A stretch of DNA of 36,812 nucleotides from Mesostigma viride (GCA_009746045.1 RPFO01000936.1:1-36812); one strand, 5' to 3'. Positions 1 through 8,939 are shown, counted from the stretch's first letter. Notes: generated from the sequence alone by a model not told the origin. Translations and numbers: made by a program.

Positions 1-98
1 GACTGGTTCAGGCGAAGCGGCAGCGGGTGTCGCAGCAGGTACGCGAGGGGCATCGACCGTTTCAGCAACACCAGGCCTGCCTTGGTGGAGGTCGACAT
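1..98 (-). CDS. Partial CDS, N-terminus only, unrecognised
   Basis: An open frame starts at an ATG read from 98 and runs off the left edge with 32 codons visible and no stop. The visible part is basic and leucine-rich (for example TKAGLVLLKRS). It is divergent from the H2B-like gene with only 20 bp between the two ATGs. A histone partner such as H2A would fit the divergent arrangement of histone genes, and the AGL...LLR spacing is loosely H2A-like, but 32 residues cannot establish this. Confidence 0.4.
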   Translation of the reverse strand, partial: MSTSTKAGLVLLKRSMPLAYLLRHPLPLRLNQ

Positions 99-118
99 TT
101 GACTCGTGCGGTCGAAGG

Positions 119-841
119 ATGCGTAAATATATGTGTGCCTACAGTGTGGTAATGTATCGTTTCATGAAAACGGGGGTGGTGGGGCCTTACCCAACCTACG
201 ACATCAGCGAGACGGCAAAGGGCACGGTCGACGCGCTCATCTGCAACCTGCTTTCAGTCGCTTGCGAACGAGCGGGGCAGTTCGTATTGCACAATGCCGA
301 GCAGGTGCGCGACAAACACGTGGTCGGCATCCTCCACGCGGCCTTGTTGGCGGAGACCATCACGTACATGGAGCGCCCGTCGCTGGAGGACGAGGTGGCG
401 GCGGTCAAACAGATTATTGACATGGGTGACCTGATGGAGGAAGACGAGTTTGACGAGGAGGAGGAGGAGGAGTCCAGCGACGAAGAGGAGGAAGAGGAAG
501 GAGAGGGGGATGGAACGGAGGAAGAGGATGGAGAGGAAGGCGAGGAAGGCGAGGAAGAAGAGGAAGGCGAGGAAGAAGAGGGCGATGGGATGGAGGAGGA
601 CGACGGCATAGAGACGGACGCGCACGGCCTCCCCATGCCCACTTGCAAGTGCTCGCCGTGTGCCGACATGGTGACGGCGCACGTGCGGTGGGAGTTGTGG
701 GAGCCGTCCGACCCGTTGCTGATAAACCTAAAAAGGAGCATACCTAAAATTGGAGCCACCGCGTTCGTTTCTATACTCGACAGCTCTTCCGAGGAGGAGG
801 AGGAATCTGACGAGGATGATGAGGACAATGTTGAATGTTAA
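119..841 (+). CDS. H2B-like viral histone with long acidic tail
   Basis: The protein has 240 residues. Residues about 6-95 match the order of a core histone H2B: a YS-x-x-MY-x-x-MK segment where H2B has its tyrosine-rich alpha-N region, then IS-x-x-AK opening helix 1, a long helix containing ACERAGQFVLHN (H2B has an Ala-rich helix ending in a YNK-type turn), and a third helix with an ALLAE segment like H2B's LLPGE. A run of roughly 60 Glu/Asp residues follows (about 105-165), then a Cys-containing region (CKCSPC near 179) and a second acidic end. Canonical H2B has a basic N-tail and no acidic tail, so this looks like a histone joined to a chaperone-like acidic segment. Codon 1 is taken at 119; in-frame ATGs at codons 5 and 12 are alternatives. 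The call rests on motif order only. Confidence 0.6.
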   Translation: MRKYMCAYSVVMYRFMKTGVVGPYPTYDISETAKGTVDALICNLLSVACERAGQFVLHNAEQVRDKHVVGILHAALLAETITYMERPSLEDEVAAVKQIIDMGDLMEEDEFDEEEEEESSDEEEEEEGEGDGTEEEDGEEGEEGEEEEEGEEEEGDGMEEDDGIETDAHGLPMPTCKCSPCADMVTAHVRWELWEPSDPLLINLKRSIPKIGATAFVSILDSSSEEEEESDEDDEDNVEC

Positions 842-851
842 ACACTCTTAA

Positions 852-1594
852 TTAATCATTTATCGATAAAGTGCACGTCTCGCTTTCGGCGCACCCGCAC
901 TGACACGGGAGCGGGAAAAACGATTTGCCCTGTTCGCACAGGTTCCATCGCAGCATGTTGTTATCATTGCACGTGGTCCACATGCCCATTTTCTTGCGCA
1001 CGTTGTTTATTAGGTTGATGCACGGGTACACACCGAAGGGGCACGTCTCCTCGTGCTCCTTTATGGCCGCGAGGGGCAGCGTGATCCTGCATCCGTCGTT
1101 CTCTAGAAAGTATTTGCACGGGAAGTAGCGGCACTCGCTCTTGTGGACGCCGACGTCCTTACGGTACACCATCTCCGTGCACCCGTACGCGCGGTTGGGA
1201 CAGGCCAGCTTCTTGAATCCGCACGTGGCCGCGTGGGTGCGCAGATTGGCGTGCGTGCCCGTCGCAGGACACCCGTTAGGGGAGTAATGGCATTTCCTCA
1301 GGAGATCGCACGTCATGGAGCCGACCTTCACGTTGGGGCGGAACAGGTAGCGGTGCCAGGCCCCCCTGCACAATATGCACCTGCCCGACACGGACGCGGA
1401 CGGCCCCCCCTGTCCTTCTGTTTCGCTATGAGCTGCTTCATGCACGGGGATCTGCACACCATGGCCTCGCACTTGCCCTCCTGCACCCGCGTGTTGCACT
1501 CTATAACGACGGGGTCGATCAGGGCGTTCAGACAAATCGAGCAGTTAAGGTCCTCGGGACTGACCACGATCTTCTGCCCGTCCACCAAGTCCAT
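852..1594 (-). CDS. RING plus TRAF-type zinc-finger protein (frameshifted)
   Basis: The N-terminal part, read from the ATG at 1594, has a RING-like start (NCSICLNALIDP) and further Cys residues. The last RING pair (CILC) is found in another frame after a seven-C run at about 1404-1410. The rest carries repeated TRAF-type zinc-finger spacings: C-x-x-x-x-x-GC, H...C and CPNRAYGC, HKSECRYFPCKY, HEETCPFGVYPC. RING-TRAF proteins are usually E3 ubiquitin ligases or signalling adaptors; activity here is inferred. Length across both frames is about 247 residues. The gene is convergent with the histone gene (10 bp gap). The frame break sits exactly in a homopolymer, so an assembly indel is the simplest cause. 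Confidence 0.75.
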
Positions 1595-1727
1595 GGCGTC
1601 CGCGGAGTCCGCGCCCCAGGACGAAATGTACCTGATCCCCTATTGGGGTGGCGTGATCAACGCGTATGGGAGCTTCCTGGACCACCCGGAACTAGGTGCC
1701 GAGCTATTCGCGCGAGACGTCAGGTGA
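1593..1727 (+). CDS. Possible 44-aa protein
   Basis: A small frame fills the otherwise empty gap between two minus-strand genes. Its ATG shares a CCATGG palindrome with the start of the RING gene, and its end overlaps the end of the next gene by 24 bases. The composition (MYLIPYWGGVINAYGS) looks more like protein than a shadow frame. No family is recognised. Confidence 0.3.
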   Translation: MASAESAPQDEMYLIPYWGGVINAYGSFLDHPELGAELFARDVR

Positions 1728-2195
1728 GGACTGCTCTTCGCCACCGTCCGCGTCGTCCCGAATCTCCCCCTCTTCCAATGGCTCTTGTCGAGCCCGGCGT
1801 CCGGTGTCCGCCTTCTGCTTCTGCCTCCTCAGTCTGGCCACCTCCTCGCCCACCTCCACGTTGCTTATGTACTCCCAGCACTCGTGCGCTCTCTCCTCGC
1901 CCCCATCGCCCTCGAAGTAGGAAGCCAGACGCTGCAGGTAGTCCGCCTTCTTGGGCGCCGTCCTCTTCCTCGCCCTCTTAACCACGAGCCTGTCCTGCGT
2001 CCCCGAGATGTTGCAGGCGTCCACGCCGGCGGAGACCATGCTCTGGATGATGGTCCCCTCCAGATCGGTCCTGCGCTTCCTGAGAGGCAGCAGCTCCTTG
2101 CTGGCCCTTTTCATCGCGTCGTCGATCTCGATGTACTCTGACGTCATGGTCCGCATGTTGCGCCTCCAATCTTCCACCACGAGTGCCGTGTCCAT
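1704..2195 (-). CDS. Small coiled-coil protein, conserved-NCLDV type, unknown function
   Basis: The protein has 163 residues. Residues 15-75 are helical, with a pattern like SEYIEIDDAMKRASKEL followed by LRKRRTDLEGTIIQSM, then a short strand-like stretch (DRLVVKRARK). This order resembles small uncharacterised proteins widespread in large DNA viruses, but I cannot name the family with certainty. The C-terminal 60 residues are charged and acidic. It sits in a run of minus-strand genes from 6.6 kb to 0.85 kb. The start is an ATG at 2195 with no competing in-frame ATG upstream. Confidence 0.65.
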   Translation of the reverse strand: MDTALVVEDWRRNMRTMTSEYIEIDDAMKRASKELLPLRKRRTDLEGTIIQSMVSAGVDACNISGTQDRLVVKRARKRTAPKKADYLQRLASYFEGDGGEERAHECWEYISNVEVGEEVARLRRQKQKADTGRRARQEPLEEGEIRDDADGGEEQSSPDVSRE

Positions 2196-2234
2196 CGTGC
2201 AGGTCGGGGGTCATCCTACTGGACAGCGGCGACC

Positions 2235-2240
2235 TTTATT
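2235..2240 (-). terminator. Poly(A) signal for the 2269-2919 gene
   Basis: AATAAA on the minus strand, 29 bases beyond the stop codon. Confidence 0.5.
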
Positions 2241-2268
2241 TGCCCGCTATAAACGCACCGCCGCGCGG

Positions 2269-2919
2269 TCAGACGCCGAACACGTTGGCCGATCCGGGGG
2301 CACCCCACACGTTACCGCTCGCAGTGCCCCCCGTCTCTCCCCAGATGCCCATCGAGGAGGCCGGGGCCACGGCGGGGAAGCCGTAGATGCCCCCTCCGCT
2401 CATGTCGACGGCCTGCGTGGGCAGGGTGTAGCGCGGGTCCATAAGCAGAGTGCCGTCTGTGAGCATCTGTCCGAAGGCGCCCCGGGTCGCGAGCCCTATC
2501 GTGCCCCAGTTACTGGTGCCGACGGGCGCGGGGATGTACGGCCGCAGCATCTGGATGTCCTGCACGGGGAAGTCCTTGGCATTGGACGTGATGAAGCCGA
2601 CGCCCACCTTGTGGTCGTCCAGAGTGGCCCCCACGACGTCCGCCGGCTGCGGCAGTCTCTCGGCTCCGAACGCCATCTGCGAGTCGAAGGTGCTTCCGTA
2701 GTCGAGACCCATTCCCCTGGCCTTCGTGTCGATGTTGAACACGTCATAGGCGCTGGACGGGATGATGACCGACTCGGTCCCCAGGGTGTCCGCCATGGAG
2801 GATGTCAGGCTCTGGAACGCCTCGTCTCCGCAGATGGTGTCGTACACTTCCGGCCTGGACGTGACCCCGATGTACTCGTCGCTCCTGTTCATTACGGGAT
2901 TGCAGCGTGAAGACATCAT
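2269..2919 (-). CDS. Unrecognised 216-aa protein, possible virion component
   Basis: The first ATG is at 2919 (a double Met); the longer frame would need a TTG start. The protein is rich in Gly, Ser, Pro and Ala, has no membrane segment and has few Lys residues. The C-terminal third is Gly/Ala-rich (SGGGIYGFPAVAPASSMG). Such composition is common in structural proteins, but there is no diagnostic motif. It lies 33 bp downstream of the SET gene on the same strand. Confidence 0.65.
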   Translation of the reverse strand: MMSSRCNPVMNRSDEYIGVTSRPEVYDTICGDEAFQSLTSSMADTLGTESVIIPSSAYDVFNIDTKARGMGLDYGSTFDSQMAFGAERLPQPADVVGATLDDHKVGVGFITSNAKDFPVQDIQMLRPYIPAPVGTSNWGTIGLATRGAFGQMLTDGTLLMDPRYTLPTQAVDMSGGGIYGFPAVAPASSMGIWGETGGTASGNVWGAPGSANVFGV

Positions 2920-2952
2920 GGTGGCTTGTTTGGAATACAATACCCAGAGAAA

Positions 2953-4229
2953 TTAAAATGCCTGTTTCTCTCGCCACCGTTTGTACTCGTCAAACGCGTC
3001 CTTCAGCTCCTTGATGTCTCCTTTGTCGAAACCGTCCACTAGCGTGGCCGCGCGTACGTTTCGCATGTCCACTTCATCCAGCAGCAGCACGCCGGGGGGC
3101 ACACACGCGCGCCTGGACCGATCGGCGCACGGTTCGCGCGTCCGTATGCGCTTGTTGGAGGCCACGATCTGTTGGAGCGCTTCCACCAGGATCAACAACG
3201 CGTCTCCCCTTTCCTTAGTCATGAAAATGTCGAGCCTGTCTTGCGCACCGGGAAGTCCTTTAGCTGCTTGCTGAAACAGGCTCATCCGCTTGCCATATCC
3301 CTTGTCGTTCTTCAGCGATGGGAAGGTACCGTCCTTCCTCACTTTGCTGCCGTCGTACGTCCACCTGATCTCCTCTCGCGGGTAGATGGGGTTGAGCACT
3401 CTGAGCCCGGGTTTGCCGCGTGGGAAGGTCGCGTTCGGCAGGACCTGCCTCCCCGTGTCGGGATCGATAGCCCCGCGCGGATCGTTTGTCATGTGAACGT
3501 AGGTCCACGGGAATATCACGCCGACGCCGCGGGGGTCGTAGGTCTCTCCGTCCTTGGTGCCAGACGTGGCGGCGCCGTGACCGCCGTCCACGAGCCGCGG
3601 CACCGGTCGCGAGCCCCCATACCGTCGTTGTATCGGTGACTCAGCAGCTTGTCGTCGTCGCCGATCACCGTGAGGACCGCGTGACGCAGATTGGTGAGCG
3701 GGTACCTCTCCGGGTGCTTGTCGCTGTGATCGCCCAGGATGCGTCCCGTGTACAACCCGATCGTCTTGCCGGCCGGCAAGAACTGGTCCGCGTACACCCC
3801 CAGCGCCTTTATGCTCATACCCCGCAGCATCCTGCTCTTGGCCACCAGGAGCCAGTCCACGAACTCCTTCATGCTGTCGAACCTGACCTGCACCTTGAGC
3901 CCGCCAGGTATCTTTATGTATCGCACGTCCACGATTTCCGCGTCGAACGGCGTCCACCGGTAGTTTACGGGGATGTGGTGGTTGGCTTCCATGGCCGCGA
4001 ATTCTATCATGGACTGGTCCGCCTCCGCCCTCGTGGTGTTGGGATGGCTCGGCCCCGTGGATCGGTTGGTAAGCGAAAGCCCCGCGCGCTTGCGTTTCCT
4101 TTTCACCGGCGCGTGGGTTTCTGTTAACACCTCGGCGGGTCGTCCAGGGATGGAATCGATGGGATCGCCCGGCCCGTCGTAGTTAATTATTTCGTCCTCC
4201 ACGGCCTTTCTAAAGGCGTCGTCTGCCAT
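2953..4229 (-). CDS. SET-domain protein, probable lysine methyltransferase (frameshifted)
   Basis: From the ATG at 4229 the first frame gives an N-terminal region with a basic patch (KRKRKRAG, a possible nuclear localisation signal). A classic SET opening follows, ALGVYADQFLPAG then IGLYTGR, matching the GxGv-a-x-x-i-x-x-G and Y-x-G motifs that bind S-adenosylmethionine. The remaining SET core lies in a second frame after a five-C run near 3615-3619: YVHMTNDPRG (the N-D/H motif), LPNATF (PN motif) and YPREEIRWTYDG (the GEE-x-x-x-x-Y motif). A basic, helical C-terminus follows. SET enzymes methylate lysines on histones or other proteins; the substrate here is not visible. An H2B-like histone gene 2 kb away makes histone methylation attractive. 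The OTU gene ends 11 bases upstream of this start. Confidence 0.75.
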
Positions 4230-4240
4230 CTGCGCCGGAG

Positions 4241-6162
4241 TCAAATACCCCCGGCCACGTGTACCGGGGACGGGGCTCCTGCTATGGGTGCAGGGGGGGG
4301 CACATGCGCAGGGGGCACAAACGGCGCAGGGGGCGCAGGAGGCGCAGGAGGCACTGACGGCGCAGGAGGCGCAGGGGGCACACGCGCAGGGGGCACAGGA
4401 GGCGCAGGGGGCACAGGAGGCACTGACGGCGCAGGAGGCGTAGGGGGCACACGCGCAGGTGGCACAGGAGGCACTGACGGCGCAGGGGGCACAGGAGGCA
4501 CTGACGGCGCAGGAGGCACTGTCGGCGAAGGAGGGGGTGGCGTGATCGCAGGACCGGTATTTTGGTCTTCCCCGCCCACCCCCCGCGAATGGATTCCTCC
4601 AGCCGATCCACCGCCTTCTCCAATGGCGTGGTCCGCGTTTTTTTCAACTCCGCACCTTCGTCGCGCGTCGTGTCGGTCGCGTCTGGGTCGGGAACGGGTG
4701 CGCGTTTGGTCCACGACTCCGGTATCAGCGTCTCGTAGTGCCCGTCACTGTGAAAAATGTAGACGGGCTCGTTCTCAGACCTCCACGGTCTGTTGTCCTT
4801 CTGTGCCTGCTCGACGTCCTGCTGCGAGCCCCCGTACATGAACATGTGCGTAAACCTGTATTTACCCGGTTGTCCTTTCACCCCCTTCGCGGCGAGGACG
4901 TGGATGTCCGTTTTCGTGTGATATGCGACCATGGCCATCATTCTATCCGTCGCCTCTACCTTGTCTTCTAACTCATGTTGCATATCAATCAGTATTTTCT
5001 CGTTGACTTCGCCCGCATCCTCTAAGCTTGAATAGGAGTTTATGTCTTTGATACCCAGCTTTTCCCTGTTCACCACGTACTCTTTCAGTTTATCCCCTAT
5101 TTCCTTTTTCAGGTCCGCAGTTCTACTCTCCAACGTAGCCTGATCCACTGTCTCGCCTTCTTTAAAAGCCTTGCCGACAAAGAACGAGTACCAAAAGCAA
5201 TTGCCGTCCCCCTTGACCCCGCGTTTGAATGCGATATTGTCCGTGTTCGTATTGCGGTCAAGGAACTTGACAGGCGCGTCCAGGGATTCCCTTTCATGGG
5301 GAGGGTAAGTCGGTTCAGGCCAGGAGGTGCCTGTCTGAATGATAGGCAGATCTTTGCCTTTAAATCCCGTAAGCGCGGTCTCGCCTGCCTGTTCACCGCC
5401 TTCCGGGGAGTGGGGGGGAGAGCGCGCAGGTGGGGATGAAGGGGGGGTCGAGTTGTCCGCCACATCCGAGGCGACTTTGGCTAACATTTCGAGCGACGCG
5501 AGCGACATTTTGAGCGAATCCTCTTCGGGCACTTCGGGCACTTCTACCATAGAGGCTTGGGTCAATTGGCTATATAGAGCATCCCTGTAATTCACCGGCA
5601 CCTCTTCAATGCCCGCTCGTGCCTCATCTATCAGATCTTCGCGACCGTGTTCATCGCCCAACGAATATTCTCTCACTCTTTGGATAAGTTTATTCGCGTG
5701 TTGTACGAGTGCTTCGATACGTGCGGCGACACGAACCGGGCTGTCCGGCACCGGTGATGGGGGTGGGGAGGCAGTGCCGTCGGGGACCGCATCAACTTTG
5801 ATCGGACGCGGATAAGAGCTCTCCATACCCGTGCGCTTCTGTTGGACCGGCAAGGAATCCGCGCGGTTGGAGTGCACCCACGCGGGGTCCAGGGGGGTCA
5901 CGAGCCCCCAATAACGCGCCTGTCTCTTCCTAACACACTGCCCAAACGACCCGTATTTCGCACCCGGTCTCCCCTTTATTCCGCAAAAAGCCTCCGCGTC
6001 AACGACATCCTGATTCACGACCCTGTCACCGAGGCCGTCGGGGTACACGCTCAGCGGTTGTTTGATACCAAACAGACGGATCTGGGATTTGCATTGGGTG
6101 GCGCTCCCTCTCACTCTGTTGTACGGCACGTCACCTGAACCGCAAAAGTACTTGGGAGGCAT
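4241..6162 (-). CDS. OTU-like cysteine protease with proline-rich tail (frameshifted)
   Basis: About 640 residues. Residues 5-85 form a Cys-containing N-terminal region (CGSGDVPYNRVRGSATQC) of a kind seen at the start of NCLDV proteins. Residues 100-300 are low-complexity and acidic/Pro-rich. The OTU domain spans about 305-485: GVKGDGNCFWYSF supplies the catalytic Asp319 and Cys322, and SDGHYETLIP supplies His475. OTU proteases usually remove ubiquitin; the target is unknown. After a six-C run near 4577-4584 the frame changes and continues as a PPAPSVPPVPP repeat tail to the stop at 4241. In the original frame the tail would become an Arg/Cys/Leu-rich sequence, which is much less likely. Confidence 0.75.
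4288..4525. repeat. Short tandem repeats encoding a Pro/Ala/Val tail
   Basis: Degenerate 9-12 bp units (GGCGCAGGAGGC, GGCACAGGAGGC) with interspersed CACTGACGGCGCAGG. They encode the proline-rich tail of the OTU protein on the minus strand and are a likely site of length variation. Confidence 0.8.
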
Positions 6163-6189
6163 GACATTTCACAAGGGGGGCACACATAA

Positions 6190-6195
6190 TTTATT
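6190..6195 (-). terminator. Poly(A) signal for the 6246-6581 gene
   Basis: AATAAA on the minus strand, about 50 bases past the stop. Confidence 0.45.
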
Positions 6196-6245
6196 ACAAA
6201 TAATAATGCCTTAACAGATCGCGGGTGGTCACCGGCTCGTGCATG

Positions 6246-6581
6246 CTAGCGTTTGAGCCGCACCAATCTCGTGATGTCACGTAAGAACACTTCGTTCCTC
6301 TTTTCTTCTGGCAAGCGCTTGGCGCGCTTTACAATGGCATTCACCATAATGTTCCAAAAATGGACGCCCCCGCCGTGTCGGTTGAGACTGCTCTCTGCTC
6401 TGACTACGATATCCACTATTTCACGCACAGAATCGGGGTGCAAGACGGACGGCGCATTCATTAGCACGTTGCGAATGTCACATTTCAGCGCATCCACTAT
6501 CTCGGATTGCTCCCGTGTCTCTAACTGATCTCTCGCGTGTTTGTTCTGGAACATGTACAAGCCGGGCAGGATGTCGTCCAT
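6246..6581 (-). CDS. Unrecognised 111-aa helical protein
   Basis: A compact, mostly helical basic protein: residues 20-75 contain two amphipathic helices and the C-terminus ends in a Lys/Arg cluster (DITRLVRLKR). No Cys motif or membrane segment. The ATG at 6581 is preceded by an AT-rich stretch with a TATAGT 8-14 bases upstream, like several other genes here. It is separated from both neighbours by 30-80 bp and is probably transcribed on its own. Confidence 0.6.
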   Translation of the reverse strand: MDDILPGLYMFQNKHARDQLETREQSEIVDALKCDIRNVLMNAPSVLHPDSVREIVDIVVRAESSLNRHGGGVHFWNIMVNAIVKRAKRLPEEKRNEVFLRDITRLVRLKR

Positions 6582-6611
6582 ACCGTACTACTATACCGGC
6601 TGACATAAATA

Positions 6612-7583
6612 TCACAGTTGGGACATGAGGGCGTGTACCGCGCTGACCACCTTGGCGTCCACGTCCGGTTCCACGCGTCCCATCCGGTCACGGACCGGGC
6701 AGAAGGGCAGGTTGAGGCGGTTTACCACCAGGTCGCACACCTCCCATTCGAAGTGGCGCAGGTAATACACGGGCATCGCGTACACCGGGTGCGACTGGTA
6801 GAGCCTGCGCAACACGCTGATGACGTGGTGGCGAAAGTCCATGTCGCAGGGGAGGGCCCCCATCCGGATCTTGTGCAGATTGAAGTCCAGCTTCAGGATG
6901 TCGGTGTGCATGTCGTGCAGGACCGCCAATGAGGCGTTGGCATCCGACAGCTCCTTCGTCTTGATCCTCCCCCTCTCCTCCATATCGAGCAGCTCGCCCT
7001 CCTTCTCCGCCATGGCCTTGGAGTGCGCGGCGTGGCTGTCTGCCCTGTACTTCTCAAGTTGGTCCCTTCCGCGTGACACGCTGGCGACGGCGTCGTCGAG
7101 ACGCTTGCACAGTTCGTGCAGGGAGGATATCGAATCGTCAAGAGCCTCCGTCTCCGCCCTGCGCTTCTCGCGAGCCGGTCTCTCGTCATCAAGCACGCCC
7201 GCGACGGCGGCTAGGAGGTGCAGGGTGGAGTGTTGAAACAGGTGGGCATGGCCCCATTCGTTATCTTCAAACATAGCTTCCAGCTCTCCCAACTCCTTTG
7301 TGAGCTTGTGGGCGAGGCATATCTCGACAGCGACCAGGGGGTGGAAATACACCTTCCCGGAGGTGTTTATCCTCGCCGAATGCGTGTAGCCCTTGCTCCT
7401 CAGCCTGGCATTCACCTGCTGCAACACCGAGCCGTACCGAAGAAAAGTGCACATGCTCTTGTTGTTGCCACCAAAATACTTGTTCATCCTGCGAGACTCT
7501 ATATAGGACTCCCTGGCATCCATGTTTTTTGGGGGCATGGTAGGGATGCAGATGGGGTTGGTGGTGCAAATTTCGTTGGCCAT
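6612..7583 (-). CDS. Coiled-coil protein, possibly KilA-N/BRO-related
   Basis: 323 residues from the ATG at 7583. The frame is open further upstream to 7913, but that part runs through repeats and does not look like protein. Residues 30-95 (YFGG-N, FLRYGSVLQQVNARLRSKG, then KVYFHPLVAVEI) loosely recall the small DNA-binding N-domains of viral KilA-N/BRO proteins, which is a weak call. Residues 130-220 form a long charged coiled coil. The C-terminal 90 residues are a separate region with conserved-looking His, Tyr and Trp. The start is preceded by a long pyrimidine tract ending in GCAG, a possible splice acceptor, though no matching donor is evident. Confidence 0.6.
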   Translation of the reverse strand: MANEICTTNPICIPTMPPKNMDARESYIESRRMNKYFGGNNKSMCTFLRYGSVLQQVNARLRSKGYTHSARINTSGKVYFHPLVAVEICLAHKLTKELGELEAMFEDNEWGHAHLFQHSTLHLLAAVAGVLDDERPAREKRRAETEALDDSISSLHELCKRLDDAVASVSRGRDQLEKYRADSHAAHSKAMAEKEGELLDMEERGRIKTKELSDANASLAVLHDMHTDILKLDFNLHKIRMGALPCDMDFRHHVISVLRRLYQSHPVYAMPVYYLRHFEWEVCDLVVNRLNLPFCPVRDRMGRVEPDVDAKVVSAVHALMSQL

Positions 7584-7728
7584 GTCTGCACGGGGGTCGA
7601 GAGAGACGGAATGATGGTGGGTAAAAACGGAGGGATGGAGAGGAGTGAGTGACAATTTCCCACGTTGGTCCCTTTCTTTAGACCCGAATTTTGTGTAGAA
7701 GTTTCCCACTGTCTGACACATTTTCGGC

Positions 7729-7850
7729 GATGACGAGGCAGATCTGGCGACCTGGAGATCTTGTGACGAGGCAGATCTGGTGACAAGGCAGATCCCTCCT
7801 GCGTCAGAAATCAAACATCGCAGATCTGAACATATACTCAGATCTCGGAC
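7729..7850. promoter_or_regulatory. AGATCT-site cluster 1
   Basis: Five AGATCT palindromes in about 120 bp, including a 17-bp direct repeat (TGACGAGGCAGATCTGG) at 7731 and again at 7764. It lies upstream of the 6612-7583 gene and runs into the left arm of the inverted repeat. The same hexamer is clustered in three other intergenic tracts. Confidence 0.5.
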
Positions 7851-8103
7851 GAATGGGAACGCACGAAAAAATTCAGGGTGCGTAATTTTCCTCGTAACCG
7901 ACGGTCCGTACAATCTCTGACTTTTTTCTGACGTTCAGGCGTTTTTTTTGGACAATCTTGGACAAAATAACCGAAGAATGGGTACGGCTGTGGACTTTTT
8001 ATGACGACATCTCTTGTGTGGACCAATCTCGACACGTTTTCCGTCCGCTCAAGCCATTTCACCCGACAAAGAATGCCCATCCTCGGAAATTATTTTTTTC
8101 CCA
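7821..8103 (+). repeat. Left arm of 283-bp inverted repeat
   Basis: Matches the reverse complement of 8335-8618 with only about three mismatches, including identical A and T homopolymer lengths. It begins in an AGATCT site. Confidence 0.92.
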
Positions 8104-8334
8104 AGCCAACCATCGGAGTATGCCAGCATACGTATCCTACCGTGCGATATGCTCGCTGTACAGCAGTGATAGTATGCTTTTATTATATTACTTTAATATA
8201 TAATAAAGACTTATACCATAAATTATGAGTATAGCACACTTACAGTGGTCATATTATAGTAATTATACGTGTCACCGTACAGTATACAACGAATATTCGT
8301 ACGACAGATATGGTATACAGCGTACATCGAGGCC
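8104..8334. other. AT-rich spacer between inverted repeat arms
   Basis: About 230 bp, strikingly AT-rich in an otherwise GC-rich window, with several small GTATAC-type palindromes and runs such as TTATTATATTAC. Could be an easily melted region (origin) or the centre of a fold-back element. Nothing coding is seen. Confidence 0.6.
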
Positions 8335-8618
8335 TGGGAAAAAAATAATTTCCGAGGATGGGCATTCTTTGTCGGGTGAAATGGCTTGAGCGGACGGAAA
8401 ACGTGTCGAGATTGGTCCACACAAGAGATGTCGTCATAAAAAGTCCACAGCCGTACCCATTCTTCGGTTATTTTGTCCAAGATTGTCCAAAAAAAACGCC
8501 TGAACGTCAGAAAAAAGTCAGAGATTGTACGGACCGTCGGTTACGAGGAAAATTACGCATCCTGAATTTTTTCGCGCGTTCCCATTCGTCCGAGATCTGA
8601 GTACATGTTCAGATCTGA
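8335..8618 (-). repeat. Right arm of 283-bp inverted repeat
   Basis: Reverse complement of the left arm. It ends with AGATCT sites at about 8594 and 8611, mirroring those of the left arm. No transposase or target-site duplication is recognised next to it. Confidence 0.92.
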
Positions 8619-8732
8619 CATTTCTGCATTCAGGTCCCGAACGCAGCGCCAGCCGCCGGACGACTCCAAAACTTGTAAATTTCGTGAAGGAACACATCAA
8701 GAGGGGGATTTCCTGGGACTGGCCCTCCATAA

Positions 8733-8934
8733 CCACAGCTGGAAAATAATAATCCAATCTCGAGGCTGGCAAACGCGTATTTCGGACGCTTGTATTATTT
8801 CAAAGCTTTGAGGATTCGTTTTTCCAGCGACTGTCCACAGCTCGAAATAGTAATCCAATCTCGAGGCTGGCAAACGCGTATTTCGGACGCTTGTATTATT
8901 TCAAAGCTTTGAGGATTCGTTTTCCAGCGACTGT
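8733..8934 (+). repeat. Tandem duplication of a 102-bp unit
   Basis: Two nearly identical copies, 8733-8834 and 8835-8934, each starting CCACAGCT and ending CCAGCGACTGT. The second copy ends five bases before the ATG of the spliced gene, so the promoter or 5' leader of that gene was duplicated. Confidence 0.9.
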
Positions 8935-8939
8935 ACAAA

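Larger units (their letters stand above)
7584..8939. other. Large intergenic tract with repeats, no convincing gene
   Basis: 1.36 kb without a gene I can support. It holds an AGATCT-site cluster, a long inverted repeat around an AT-rich centre and a tandem duplication, listed separately. Both repeat arms carry the same 80-codon frame, which I take as a consequence of the duplication rather than a gene. Confidence 0.7.

Noticed and set aside
196-828. Long serine-rich minus-strand frame
   Set aside because: It is the antisense of the acidic tail of the H2B-like gene; poly-Glu codons read backwards give Ser/Leu runs.
7584-7913. N-terminal extension of the 6612-7583 gene up to 7913
   Set aside because: It runs through AGATCT repeats and into the inverted repeat, and its composition is not protein-like. 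The ATG at 7583 is preferred.
7838-8600. Matching 80-codon frames in both inverted-repeat arms
   Set aside because: They are identical only because the arms are; there is no other coding sign and no family match.
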